Shown piece by piece: positions 43,289 to 52,090 of a stretch of 64,000 nucleotides of DNA. Position 1 is the stretch's first letter. Each line of letters starts with the position of its first letter. This DNA comes from CAYXLI01 sp964464925 (GTDB lineage: Bacteria > Acidobacteriota > Terriglobia > Bryobacterales > Bryobacteraceae), in contig CAYXLI010000011.1 in NCBI GenBank assembly GCA_964464925.1, positions 62,001-126,000 on the forward strand, read 5' to 3'. The position numbers were made by a program, and so were the translations under genes. The notes beneath the pieces were generated by a model. The model was not told where the DNA came from, ran no database searches, and saw only the letters and a list, made by a program, of their open reading frames with translations.

Positions 43289-45298
43289 CTACTGAACCTG
43301 GATGCTCACATCCCGCGTAACGGATCCCGATTTTAACCGGAAGGTATTCTGTCCAGTGCTCCCCATCTTAAACTGCACAATGAAGATCCCCGGACTTCCA
43401 TCCAACTGCTCCGCGCCATTGAGCAGTCCATCGCCCGCAACTACGCTTCCCTCCAGTGGCGGTTTGGCAATCTCGACGCCGGCCGTATCCACCACGCGGA
43501 TGAAAATATTTACCGTCGAGCCAGCGGCCGCGGTCGAAGGAGCCTTAAACACGGAGATGGAGGCAGGCTCCGTCGATGGCACAACGAACAGATAAGGAAT
43601 CCGCGCCACCACGCTGTTTTGGTCATTGGCGATCACGATTGCGCCCTCGTACTCTCCCGACATCCCTGAGCCCTTCAGGGCCAGAGTCAACGTAGCGGAC
43701 TGTCCGGGCGCAACCGAAGCTGTCCCGCCGGCGGAGATCACAGGCGAAGGCCGCCCGTCGTAAGACTCTATGGAGGCCGAATAGTTCACCGTCGAACCGG
43801 AAACATTCCAGACTTTGATGTCTTTCGAAAGATCCACTGTATCCGATCCCCTCCCGAAATTAATTGAGACCGGCTCGACCGCGACCGGTTGATCCAACAT
43901 CGCAAGCATGTTCATCCGGCCCGCACCCTGGTATCGAACGTGAATCGGTTTCCCGGTGTCCGCCGCCTTCAACTGCGTCGAGCTGTTGACCAGGAGAGAC
44001 CTGTACTGAGCCGGTGTCAGGCCTGGCCTTGCGCCTTTCAGGAATGCCGCACCTCCCGCTACCGTCGGTGTGGCGAAACTGGTCCCCTGAGTGATCGTAT
44101 ACAAGTAGCTCCCATGCAGCGAACTGGCCGCGACGTAGAAGTTATCGCCTACCGAAACCATGTCGGGCTTTACAATTCCTGCGAGGCTCGGTCCCCGGCT
44201 CGAGAACGAAGAGATGCGCCGCGGATCGATCGGAACAGGATTCGCATTCTCATCAAACGAGCGGTCACTCGAGGAAGATCCAACTGAAATTACCTTGTCG
44301 GCAAAACCCGGTGAATCGATGCTGTTCTCATCCGGACCTTCGTTACCGGCCGCAGCGGCGATAATCACGCCTGCATCCGCCGCGGCATTCACTGCCTTCA
44401 CCTGCACATCCTCTGCTGGATCCCCTGTTAGTTCGTTGCCAAGGCTCAGGTTCAGAACGTCGAAGCCGTCTTTGACTGCGTCGTCGATGCCCTTGAGGAT
44501 GGCGGACGTGGAACCCGAGCCGTTGTTGCCAAGAACCTTATAAGCGCCAAGAAAGGCCTTGGGAGCCGCGCCCGATATCACTCCAATCGGCGTCTTATGA
44601 ACCACACACGCAGCGGCGCAGGCCGCATTCGTTCCATGGCCGTTCACGTCACCGGCGTTCGAACCATAACCATCGCCCGCGAGATCCTCGTAGCTGCGCA
44701 CCACGATCACCTTCTTGGTCACAAACTGCTTGTTCGCATCGCTGCTGGCGCGGGGAAAACCATCAGGCACAGACAGACCATCATCCTGAAAGCCGGGGTG
44801 GCTGGAATCGATTCCCGAGTCGAGAATCGCGATCCGGATTCCCGCTCCGGCGTTGTCGATTCCGACTCGCGCCGAAGCATCGGCGAAGTTCGCCAGCGAT
44901 AAGGCGCGATCCAGTTTTGGCTGGAACCACCGGTCTGGCGTTACATTCGTTACGCCCTGCAACGCGCGGAGCCGCTGAACCGCTTCGGTGCGCGTCTGCC
45001 CTGGCATCTGAACGATTAATGCGTTCAGGACCGTATCCGTCGCTCCTAGTACAACACCGCCCTTTCGTGAAACCGCCCGCGCAGTCACCGCCTGTTCACG
45101 GTGAACCCGGTTTCGCTGAGACTCTACGGCGGCATGGCTGTTTAGCCGGCCCAGGATGCCGGATCGTATTAGCGAAGCCTGCACCGAGGCCGCCGGAGGC
45201 GCACTCAATTCAATGACATAGCGTTCCGGAATCGCCTCGCCCAGAACCACGCCGGCAAACACCAATAGAAAGGGTATACGACTGACTGACACAATCAT
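43289..45298 (-). CDS. Secreted S8 (subtilisin-like) serine protease
   Basis: 669 residues. Signal peptide (RIPFLLVFAGVVLGEA), an I9-like prodomain, then the catalytic triad Asp160 (AILDSGIDSSHPG), His221 (NGHGTNAA) and Ser407 (GTSFATP), with oxyanion Asn319 (AAAAGNEG). C-terminal beta-sandwich domains (about 460-669) probably aid folding or attachment. An AAGGAA ribosome-binding site precedes the ATG. Expected to digest proteins outside the cell. Divergent from the next gene. Confidence 0.95.
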   Translation of the reverse strand: MIVSVSRIPFLLVFAGVVLGEAIPERYVIELSAPPAASVQASLIRSGILGRLNSHAAVESQRNRVHREQAVTARAVSRKGGVVLGATDTVLNALIVQMPGQTRTEAVQRLRALQGVTNVTPDRWFQPKLDRALSLANFADASARVGIDNAGAGIRIAILDSGIDSSHPGFQDDGLSVPDGFPRASSDANKQFVTKKVIVVRSYEDLAGDGYGSNAGDVNGHGTNAACAAACVVHKTPIGVISGAAPKAFLGAYKVLGNNGSGSTSAILKGIDDAVKDGFDVLNLSLGNELTGDPAEDVQVKAVNAAADAGVIIAAAAGNEGPDENSIDSPGFADKVISVGSSSSDRSFDENANPVPIDPRRISSFSSRGPSLAGIVKPDMVSVGDNFYVAASSLHGSYLYTITQGTSFATPTVAGGAAFLKGARPGLTPAQYRSLLVNSSTQLKAADTGKPIHVRYQGAGRMNMLAMLDQPVAVEPVSINFGRGSDTVDLSKDIKVWNVSGSTVNYSASIESYDGRPSPVISAGGTASVAPGQSATLTLALKGSGMSGEYEGAIVIANDQNSVVARIPYLFVVPSTEPASISVFKAPSTAAAGSTVNIFIRVVDTAGVEIAKPPLEGSVVAGDGLLNGAEQLDGSPGIFIVQFKMGSTGQNTFRLKSGSVTRDVSIQVQ

Positions 45299-45363
45299 CT
45301 AAGTTCCTTGTTCGAGTCATTTTGTCACACCTCAGTTGGTACGCGATGCGGTAATCTCAAAGG

Positions 45364-45768
45364 GTGAGTTTCGGACAGTTCACCAAGGAGCTTGCGAAGC
45401 AAGCTGTTGGCAGTCAGATCCAGGAAGTAGTTGATTCCCTGAAGCCGGCGGACGCGGCCACTTCGGCTGGGGGGCCTGACAACCTGGCCGCTATCATCTT
45501 CGCCCAAGTGCAGGCGATGCAGGCGAACCTGAAGGAAGACCAGGAACTCGTCGTACTTTGTTCGGTGGGCTCGGAGAGCATGCGCGCCCTCGAGTTTTAT
45601 GCGCCGTCTTCAAAACTGATTGTCGTCACAGGTGTGGATAGCGATCGTACCGTGACACGGGTCATTTCCGCTGTTGAATCGCTGCAACTCATCTGCAAGC
45701 CCGTGAGTGTGCAACCGGGCGTAAAGCCCACAAGGCTCCGCTTCATAACTCCCAAACCGAAGCCCTGA
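45364..45768 (+). CDS. Conserved-looking protein of unknown function
   Basis: 134 residues from a GTG; AAAGG sits right before it, which is unusually close. The N-terminal half is helical (FTKELAKQAVGSQIQEVVDSL) and the C-terminal half is strand-rich (LVVLCSVGSESMRALEFY, KLIVVTGVDSDRTVTRVI). No signal or known motif. I do not recognise a family. It is convergent with the GDSL esterase gene and separated from it by a strong hairpin. The balanced composition and lack of shadow character on the opposite strand support a real gene. Confidence 0.7.
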   Translation: MSFGQFTKELAKQAVGSQIQEVVDSLKPADAATSAGGPDNLAAIIFAQVQAMQANLKEDQELVVLCSVGSESMRALEFYAPSSKLIVVTGVDSDRTVTRVISAVESLQLICKPVSVQPGVKPTRLRFITPKPKP

Positions 45769-45821
45769 GACGCCAAACCGCAGTATTGAAGTTGTGGTTC
45801 GATGAAGACCCGCGTGGGCTC

Positions 45822-45852
45822 AGGCTCGCACCTAGACCGGGGGTGCGAGCCT
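45822..45852. terminator. GC-rich hairpin between convergent genes
   Basis: An 11-bp perfect stem (AGGCTCGCACC / GGTGCGAGCCT) around a 9-base loop, placed between two convergent stops. No T run on either side, so it may be a bidirectional, tract-less terminator. Confidence 0.45.
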
Positions 45853-45868
45853 TGCCGTGCAGAATCTC

Positions 45869-47104
45869 TCAATGCAAAATCAGTGGATCCGTCTGAGCCA
45901 CCTGGTCTACTGAGACAGAGGGAATCGAAGTGTTCAGCTTGGAATTCATCGTGCTAATCCACTGGTTCGCCAGAATCGCATAGCCGGTGTTCGTAGGGTG
46001 AATGCCATCCAGCGAGAAAAGACCACCAAGGAAAGCGGATGTAAGACGCACATTGCCGACTTGATAGCCGTTCGCGGCGATGTTGGCAAACAGGCCGTTC
46101 ACGTCTACCACGGTTGCTCCCAAGGACTTCGCAGTTGTAGCGATGATCTGGTTGTAGCTTTGAACGGCCTGCTGGGCCTGGGCGATGAGGGCTGCGGACC
46201 GGACAGCATAGTTCGAACAAAGGTTCATATCGTTAGTTGTTGGATTCAGAATGTTCGGCACGAGGAAATCCGACGAGGTCACTCCGGCGGGGAGAAACCC
46301 GCACTGCGCTTGAAATGCGGGCGCCGGCACGAGAAAGGGTATCGCGGTTACATCGGGAATATTGGCAACGACTACAGTGGCTCCTGTATTCGCGAGGGCT
46401 CGGAGTGTAACCGTATATTCGAGGTTGAAGGTAACTGCATCGGTCGGGGGTACCCCGAATGTCAGCACCTGAAGTGCATCATTGTTTCCGAGTGACACCA
46501 GGATTGTAGTCGGTTTCAACGCGTGCGCGCAGGCAACAGCGCTAACTATATAGGAATTGGAGCCGGTTGGAATGGGTCCGCAGCCCGGCAAATTGGCAGA
46601 AGATATACCCAGAATAACGTCCGACAAGGCGTCGATCGCGTTTGCCGGATTTCCGGGAAATGGATGCGCTAATACGTCCGCAACCGCAAACCCTGGAACA
46701 GACAAATTTTTCGCTTGTACCGTCGGATTCTCGCGCTGGCCATTTCCGCTTAAACGCGAAATGCCGGTCGGCGTCAGAATCAGCGCCGGCGGAATCCCCG
46801 GGTAGGAGATCAACGGCAGAGGAAGCTGAACCGAGGCCTGCTGAGCAATCAGCGAGGCGAACCCGTGTGTCTGGCCTCCCGGCGGCAAGCCCGATACGCT
46901 GTTCGCGTCGAACAGCGAAAAATTTTGGAACCCTGCACTCAAGGAATCGCCAACGACCACGAGGCGGCTGAGATCCACCGTCCTGCTGCCCTGGCTATTC
47001 AAGTCCTGAATGTTCTGATCGGCGAATGCCGCAGAAAAAAACGTCAGAGCGCTCGCGAGCGCTACGCGGCTGATGAGCCGTATTCTTACTCTTAGAAAAT
47101 GCAT
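45869..47104 (-). CDS. Secreted GDSL/SGNH-type esterase
   Basis: 411 residues. Start set by GGGGAG four to five bases before the ATG; an upstream in-frame ATG lacks such a signal. Signal peptide (LISRVALASALTFFSAAFA). SGNH blocks: VVVGDSLSAGF (nucleophile Ser), LVSLGNNDAL (Asn block) and the C-terminal SLDGIHPTNTGYA (Asp-x-x-His). Probably hydrolyses acyl or acetyl esters outside the cell, either lipid or polysaccharide. Confidence 0.9.
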   Translation of the reverse strand: MHFLRVRIRLISRVALASALTFFSAAFADQNIQDLNSQGSRTVDLSRLVVVGDSLSAGFQNFSLFDANSVSGLPPGGQTHGFASLIAQQASVQLPLPLISYPGIPPALILTPTGISRLSGNGQRENPTVQAKNLSVPGFAVADVLAHPFPGNPANAIDALSDVILGISSANLPGCGPIPTGSNSYIVSAVACAHALKPTTILVSLGNNDALQVLTFGVPPTDAVTFNLEYTVTLRALANTGATVVVANIPDVTAIPFLVPAPAFQAQCGFLPAGVTSSDFLVPNILNPTTNDMNLCSNYAVRSAALIAQAQQAVQSYNQIIATTAKSLGATVVDVNGLFANIAANGYQVGNVRLTSAFLGGLFSLDGIHPTNTGYAILANQWISTMNSKLNTSIPSVSVDQVAQTDPLILH

Positions 47105-47479
47105 TTTCTCCCCGAAAGCCCGCTCTTGCTCGTCTGAGCTGCGTGCCAAAGTCACGTTGATTGACGGTGAAAATTCTCTGCCTGTTTCGCCCCTTTAGGG
47201 TTTTTCCCAGCGGATCGGTGCCGGCGTGCTGCAGGGTGAACTCCGGCACGTGAACGTTTGGCCGTTGCCAAACCTTCTTCTACTTACACTCACAGCAGGT
47301 GATATGCGAGATTACGTTAACCGTTGTACCCTCTTATGAGGGGCCACCCTAGTCCTTGTGGTACATGCAACACCTTCGATCGTAGGCACCCGACACCATC
47401 TTGGAGATTCCAATTTCCATATTTGTCAGCAGGTTTGCCCGTCACGGTCAATGAAAGTAAAAGTTTTACGGATTCCTAC

Positions 47480-47508
47480 TTGCAAAGATGGTGTCCGTAA
47501 TGTCATAA
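47480..47508 (+). promoter_or_regulatory. Candidate sigma-70-type promoter for the first GNAT-like gene
   Basis: TTGCAA (47480) and TCATAA (47503) with a 17-bp spacer. Both boxes are one to three changes from consensus. The distance to the ATG is 55 bp. Confidence 0.35.
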
Positions 47509-47527
47509 AGGTCTTTCAGTCCTGTTA

Positions 47528-47539
47528 GTACTAAGCACC
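47528..47539 (+). promoter_or_regulatory. GTACTAAGCACC element before the first GNAT-like gene
   Basis: Matches the 19255 element at 11 of 12 bases and sits at a similar distance (24 bases) from the start codon. It is downstream of the candidate promoter, a position suited to repression. Confidence 0.3.
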
Positions 47540-47563
47540 TAAGGGAGGGTTCCGAATATCGCG

Positions 47564-48394
47564 ATGAGAACTCCATCTCCGGCTCGCGCATGCTCGCGTC
47601 GCTTCGCCTTACTTGCACCCGAGGAAGGTGGCGCGCCCGCCTACTTCTCGCGAGTAAGCGAAGATCATGGTAGGTTTCACAGACTTCTGACAGACATGCA
47701 GAAGATGAGAGGTCGAATCTATCTGAACGATGGAGCGATCACGCCCGAAGATTTGACCCCAGACGGCCGCCACGTGATGCGCGGCGACCTCCGCAGTTGG
47801 CATCTGCTTTTACTTGGTGAAAGCGAGAGTGTCGTCGGGTGCATGAGGGTGCTCCTGCACCAGAACAACGTACCAGTGAATGCGTTGAGCGCATCGTCAT
47901 CCAGCCTGGCTCAGTGCGACCGTTGGGGTGCACGCCTGCGCAAGGCCCTGCGTGCGGAACTGGCACGCGCACGCAAGGAGAACGTCTCCTTCTCCGAGGT
48001 AGGCGGTTGGGCCCTGGAAGAGGCTTACCGGTGTACTGGTGAAGCCCTACGGATCGTCCTTGCCACCTACAGTCTGGCGCAGCTTCTCGGCAATGCCATC
48101 GGCGTTTGCACGGCGACTATGCGGAACGGATCGGCAAAGATCCTGCGAAGGTTAGGGGGACAGTCCGTTGTCTCCGATGGAATCGCACTTCCGCCCTATT
48201 TCGATCCTGCATACCGTTGTGACATGGAATTGCTGCGATTCGATTCACGATCTCCGAATCCCCGCTATGCCCAGTGGGTCGAGGAATTGCACTCCGATGT
48301 GTTAACTGCGCCTGTAATCTATGCAACGGCCCCTACCAGAGTAGGTAAGATATTCACGTTCCCACTGGCCGAAGATCTTGCCCAGCGCGCTTAA
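47564..48394 (+). CDS. GNAT/acyl-synthase-like protein, paralog A
   Basis: 276 residues, alignable along its length with the 52451 gene: RGRIYLNDGAIT, LTPDGRH, SWHLLLLG, VVGCMRVLLH, EVGGWALEEAYRCTGEALRI and SAKILRRLGGQ recur in both. The pattern (charged motif, W-H-L, GC-x-R, E-GGWA) resembles GNAT-fold acyl synthases such as autoinducer or FeeM-type N-acyl amino acid synthases. This is a fold-level guess: no catalytic residue is proven. GGGAGGG is 14 bases from the ATG, far for a ribosome-binding site. It stands alone in its transcript with a 459-bp upstream region. Confidence 0.75.
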   Translation: MRTPSPARACSRRFALLAPEEGGAPAYFSRVSEDHGRFHRLLTDMQKMRGRIYLNDGAITPEDLTPDGRHVMRGDLRSWHLLLLGESESVVGCMRVLLHQNNVPVNALSASSSSLAQCDRWGARLRKALRAELARARKENVSFSEVGGWALEEAYRCTGEALRIVLATYSLAQLLGNAIGVCTATMRNGSAKILRRLGGQSVVSDGIALPPYFDPAYRCDMELLRFDSRSPNPRYAQWVEELHSDVLTAPVIYATAPTRVGKIFTFPLAEDLAQRA

Positions 48395-48411
48395 CCCTCC
48401 CGGGTTTTAAA

Positions 48412-48795
48412 TCACAGGACTGGAGATGGCAGTACCCGAGCCGGATGGCTGTGTCCATCGGGCTCGGAACTATGATGGGCGGGTAGGGTCTCGGGAAGCA
48501 CATAATCCGGCTGAAACAGGTCGGGATACCACGGTTGTTTCACTGCAATTGTGAGGTAAAAGCCAAACTCATCCTGTTCATATTCTTTCACTTCTGCTTC
48601 CACTTCACATCCTTCGGCAATATGCAGTTGAATGCGCGTTCCCGGAGGAATAGGGTCATCACCATGCAACAGACCGCCTGCCTTTGAAACTCCCAGCAGA
48701 TTCACGCACTGTTCCCGCATTTCTCCGGATTCGGAGTTCCAGGTAATCCTAAGTAGATCAAGGCACGGATTTGTTGCTTCACTCGAGGTAGACAT
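48412..48795 (-). CDS. PilZ-like domain protein, degenerate
   Basis: 127 residues. A beta-barrel pattern fits PilZ-type domains: CVNLLGVSKAGGLLHG, PPGTRIQLHIAEGCEVEAEV and EFGFYLTIAV. The c-di-GMP-binding RxxxR and D/N-x-S-x-x-G motifs are weak: the loop reads NLLGVSKAGG and no RxxxR precedes it. Binding of c-di-GMP is thus doubtful. GAGGG lies nine bases from the ATG. It is convergent with paralog A, only 17 bp away. Confidence 0.6.
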   Translation of the reverse strand: MSTSSEATNPCLDLLRITWNSESGEMREQCVNLLGVSKAGGLLHGDDPIPPGTRIQLHIAEGCEVEAEVKEYEQDEFGFYLTIAVKQPWYPDLFQPDYVLPETLPAHHSSEPDGHSHPARVLPSPVL

Positions 48796-48879
48796 GTCAC
48801 TGAACCCTCACGAGCATAAATCAGATGCACTCGGAATGCCACTCGCATTTGGTGGATTCCTCGAATCCTGAAAACGAAC

Positions 48880-49929
48880 TTACCTGCGTGCTCCGCGTTT
48901 GTACAACGCGCTGAGGGAGTGCCAAAGGCCCGGGCTCAGTGTTTGTCGGTAGGCTGCGTGACTGCCTGGATTCTTCACCAGCCGCCGGTACGCTTCGGGC
49001 AGGTTGTGATAGGGGATGCCGGGAAAATAATGGTGCAGTGCGTGGTAGCGGAGCCCCACTGGCGCCCACAACTCGGTCCAAGCGGCTCCCGGTGTGTCAA
49101 TCGAATCCTGCAGTTGCCCAAAACGATCCAACGGTTCGCCTTCGCTCTCGTAATCGTGAGCGCCAAGAGTGCGAAGTGTGTTGATGAAGCTCGCCACCGC
49201 GGAAACCAGAATCCACACCAGGAAGACCCGCCAAGGCATCAGACCAGCTGCCATTGCGGCAATGATCAGCGTCCAGAGCAGCAAAAGAAAGGCACTCTGC
49301 ATTTCCACCGTATAAACAAGCTTCGGCTCCAACCGGCGCCTGTATTTTGGATTCATGCTTAGCGAAGAGGCATGAACAATTAACCATCGGGTTAATCGGG
49401 GAAACGAAAGGGTGAGGGGTGTCAGCACGAGAAAGCGCACCAGCAGAATCACGGGAATGAGAAATGCCTGCAGCGCAAAGATGATCGTCAGCCGGCTGGT
49501 CCTGCTGAACGGCAGATATTCGGGATCGTCCGCAGTTCCGTAGCTCGAAAGACTGTGGTGGGACTGGTGCACACCCACATAGATGAAGGACGGCATCAGC
49601 ATCGGATACCCCAGCAACAGATTCCATGCCCATTCGAATCCGGGCAGTGCGCGCGGATTCAGGTGGCTGATCTCGTGAACAAAGCAAAGCCCCCTGTATA
49701 GCGCCAACACGGCAACGGCTGTCGCCAGAATCATACGCGTGGAGAAGAAATCCAGGGTTACTGCAAAGGTAAACGCCGTCCATCCCAGCGCGGACGTCAA
49801 CACCAAATCAGTCCAGAAACGCAGCGGTTCCGGCCTGTTCAGGCCTCGCAGCAAGACCCGGGCCGCTCGATCTTCAGACTCAAAATCCGCAGCCGTATCC
49901 GGCCCTTCCAGGACTCTCTGTTCTGTCAT
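48880..49929 (-). CDS. Membrane fatty-acid desaturase/hydroxylase
   Basis: 349 residues from the ATG with GGAGGGG upstream; a longer frame lacks a signal. Three His boxes: HEISH (85-89), HQSHH (121-125) and HALHH (near 300), the di-iron ligands of the FADS family. Several transmembrane helices surround them. It introduces a double bond or hydroxyl into an acyl chain or carotenoid-like lipid using electrons from ferredoxin or cytochrome b5-type donors. The neighbouring acyltransferase-like and glycosyltransferase genes hint at a modified lipid product. Confidence 0.9.
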   Translation of the reverse strand: MTEQRVLEGPDTAADFESEDRAARVLLRGLNRPEPLRFWTDLVLTSALGWTAFTFAVTLDFFSTRMILATAVAVLALYRGLCFVHEISHLNPRALPGFEWAWNLLLGYPMLMPSFIYVGVHQSHHSLSSYGTADDPEYLPFSRTSRLTIIFALQAFLIPVILLVRFLVLTPLTLSFPRLTRWLIVHASSLSMNPKYRRRLEPKLVYTVEMQSAFLLLLWTLIIAAMAAGLMPWRVFLVWILVSAVASFINTLRTLGAHDYESEGEPLDRFGQLQDSIDTPGAAWTELWAPVGLRYHALHHYFPGIPYHNLPEAYRRLVKNPGSHAAYRQTLSPGLWHSLSALYKRGARR

Positions 49930-50071
49930 CCAGTAGCACCCCTCCGGTACATCGGAACTGCCACTCCAGAGTGGTGCTGCCGGCCCGGCGTTTGATATCC
50001 CGTCGAAAATAATAAGAATTGAACCGATCAATATTTATGACGACAGGATGGGATGATCTGTTTACAAGTGT

Positions 50072-51304
50072 TTACGGCTTAAAGGCTTCTCCGGCAGTTG
50101 CAACGGTTAGCGCCTCTTGCAAGAAAGAATGAAAGAGGCTACTGGAATCGGATTTGGCGAAAATCTCCGCCCAATTCTTTGCCGCGGTGGCGTACGCGGG
50201 TTCGAACAATAATTTCTCGAGTGCGGCGCGAAGGCGGCCTTCAGACGCTTCCTCGACGCGTACGCCCAAGCCGGCTCCACTCTCTTCCAGCGTCGCCGTC
50301 GAAAGATGCTGGTCGGCATTGCTGGGGATTCCGAGCACGGGCGTTCCCGCGGCCATCGCGGGATAAAGCCCCCCGCTTCCCCCATGGGATACTACGGCGC
50401 TAGACACCGCCGCGGTCTCGGTAAATGGAAGCAGGTCCGCTACGTAAGCAGCGTCTCCGGCCGGTCCCAGCGATCTACCGGACGTCGAGACGACGGCCGA
50501 GACAGGCAGGCTGGAGAGTGCCCTCAGAAGCGCCGGAAATGCGCGCACCGGGCCCGAACTTCCCAGCGTTACAAAAACCTTGGGCTTGGGATCAGCCACC
50601 ATTTTTCCCCACCACTCGGGTTTCGCTATCGGTTGAGACCAATTGCATATTCCCACGTAGTAGTGCGTCGCAGGCGCATTTAGGGTCGGCACGAATTCGG
50701 GTACATCGGCGTAAAGAACGTAATCTGCGTCCGTATACATCACGCGCAAATCATTCGGCAAGGGCGCCAGTCCAAATGCTTTCCGAACCCGATTCATTTG
50801 GCCGACGTGAATCGCATAACTCAGGGGCTCGGTGAGCCGATAGAGGGGTTTCAGAAAGCGCGGAGGCAGCAAACGCGTGATAGGAACTTCGGGCAAAATG
50901 GCCCTGTATTTTGCGTAAGGACTCCAATACGCGTTGATCATGGCCGCGTACTTCACACGCTCCAGCCGCGCACTGATAGCGAGCGAGAGCCGCATATCCC
51001 CGATTACCAGATCAGGCGCGAACCGTGCAATCAATTCCTGATCCTGCCGGACGTAGGCCCGCAACACGTGCTCCGGAAACATCGGAGCGCCCTTGGCGAT
51101 ATTAGAGAGGAATTGTTCGCCCGGCATGGTTGCCAATTCAGCAACGGGGAACGGTTTAGCTTGGAGATACTTGGAAAACCGGGCAGGTGCGCAGAACAGG
51201 ATTTCGTATTCGTCCGGATGGACCGACTCTGCCAGAGCAAGCGGCCGGACGAAGTGCGCCATCGTCGCGCCCTCCGCAAAAAACAGAATCCGTTTCCGGG
51301 ACAT
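50072..51304 (-). CDS. GT1-type glycosyltransferase (MGT/UGT-like)
   Basis: 410 residues. Start ATG gives SRKRILFFAEGATMAHFVRPLALAE; upstream in-frame codons are in a terminator region. GT-B fold: N-terminal acceptor half and a C-terminal donor half with VFVTLGSSGPVRAFPALL and SHGGSGGLYPAMAAGTPVLGIP, the GT1 signature with conserved HGG and later D-Q. It transfers a sugar from a nucleotide sugar to a small hydrophobic acceptor such as a lipid or macrolide-like compound. No transmembrane part. The 142-bp gap to the desaturase gene has no terminator, so cotranscription is possible. Confidence 0.9.
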   Translation of the reverse strand: MSRKRILFFAEGATMAHFVRPLALAESVHPDEYEILFCAPARFSKYLQAKPFPVAELATMPGEQFLSNIAKGAPMFPEHVLRAYVRQDQELIARFAPDLVIGDMRLSLAISARLERVKYAAMINAYWSPYAKYRAILPEVPITRLLPPRFLKPLYRLTEPLSYAIHVGQMNRVRKAFGLAPLPNDLRVMYTDADYVLYADVPEFVPTLNAPATHYYVGICNWSQPIAKPEWWGKMVADPKPKVFVTLGSSGPVRAFPALLRALSSLPVSAVVSTSGRSLGPAGDAAYVADLLPFTETAAVSSAVVSHGGSGGLYPAMAAGTPVLGIPSNADQHLSTATLEESGAGLGVRVEEASEGRLRAALEKLLFEPAYATAAKNWAEIFAKSDSSSLFHSFLQEALTVATAGEAFKP

Positions 51305-51320
51305 GCCTACAATTGTCGCT

Positions 51321-51366
51321 TGAAATAAAAAAGAACCGCACGGCACCTTGCGGCCCGTGCGGTTCT
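51321..51366 (-). terminator. Rho-independent terminator of the PEP-CTERM gene
   Basis: On the minus strand a 12-bp stem (GAACCGCACGG / CCGTGCGGTTC) is followed by TTTTTTATTTCA. It directly follows the PEP-CTERM gene and prevents read-through into the glycosyltransferase gene. Confidence 0.85.
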
Positions 51367-51391
51367 CGATCCTAGGGATGAGATCAGCTCT

Positions 51392-52090
51392 TTATGCGCG
51401 AACTTTCCGTTTGCCCAGGAATACGGCGACTGCGCCCGCAAACAGCATCGTCAGCGTGCTCGGCTCCGGCACCACAGTGACAACGAAGTCACCAGAGTGC
51501 GTGCTCGATACCGAGCCGCCACCTACGATCGTCGATTGGATTTGAGCTGGGGTCTGGCCAGCGATCTGCGTCGTGAAGGCACCCGACCAACTCGCGTTCG
51601 GGCCGGACAGATCACGAGCAATACCCATCGCCGAGAGCGATACCGAAGTTCCCGTCGATGTCGGGGCCAGGATGAACGGCGAATTTGCCACGACGGAGCA
51701 AGCAGGAAGATTCGGATTCAATACGGTGGCGCAGCTCGTGTTGGTTACTCCGGGCCCGAGCTGGGTAAGGTCGAAGTGCAGATTCGGATTTCCCGAGAAT
51801 GTCATAAAGTCCGGAATTGTCGCCGGTGGGCCTGCGACGAGGTCGAGGATCTGACCCGGCGTGCTAGGTCCAAGGGTCCCGGTTGTATAGGTGATGTTAG
51901 TGTTTTGTCCCGTCTGAATGCATCCGAACCCTCCTCCGACCGGTAGGGTCCAATCAATAGTGGTCAAAGTCACAATTACTCCGCCACCCGCGCAGTTGGC
52001 AGTGTCAAGATGCCCGACCACCGCTGCTGAGGCGGTTGGTATCAATGCGGCCAAGCTGGCTGTCGCGAGAGCAATCAAGAAGCGTCTCAT
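51392..52090 (-). CDS. PEP-CTERM sorting-domain protein
   Basis: 232 residues. Signal peptide (RRFLIALATASLAALIPTASA), a beta-rich body and a C-terminal sorting signal VVPEPSTLTMLFAGAVAVFLGKRK: the PEP motif, a hydrophobic span and a basic end. Exosortase would cleave and attach it; none is in this window. GGAGGAAAC before the ATG is a strong ribosome-binding site. Such proteins are often abundant extracellular matrix components. It is divergent from paralog B, 360 bp away. Confidence 0.9.
   Translation of the reverse strand: MRRFLIALATASLAALIPTASAAVVGHLDTANCAGGGVIVTLTTIDWTLPVGGGFGCIQTGQNTNITYTTGTLGPSTPGQILDLVAGPPATIPDFMTFSGNPNLHFDLTQLGPGVTNTSCATVLNPNLPACSVVANSPFILAPTSTGTSVSLSAMGIARDLSGPNASWSGAFTTQIAGQTPAQIQSTIVGGGSVSSTHSGDFVVTVVPEPSTLTMLFAGAVAVFLGKRKVRA

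Larger units (their letters stand above)
47105..47563. other. 459-bp intergenic region before the first GNAT-like gene
   Basis: No coding frame is visible. It holds a GTTTGG/CCAAAC hairpin near 47258, a candidate promoter TTGCAA-17 bp-TCATAA (47480-47508) and the GTACTAAGCACC element. It is long for this compact window, so regulated expression is likely. Confidence 0.5.
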
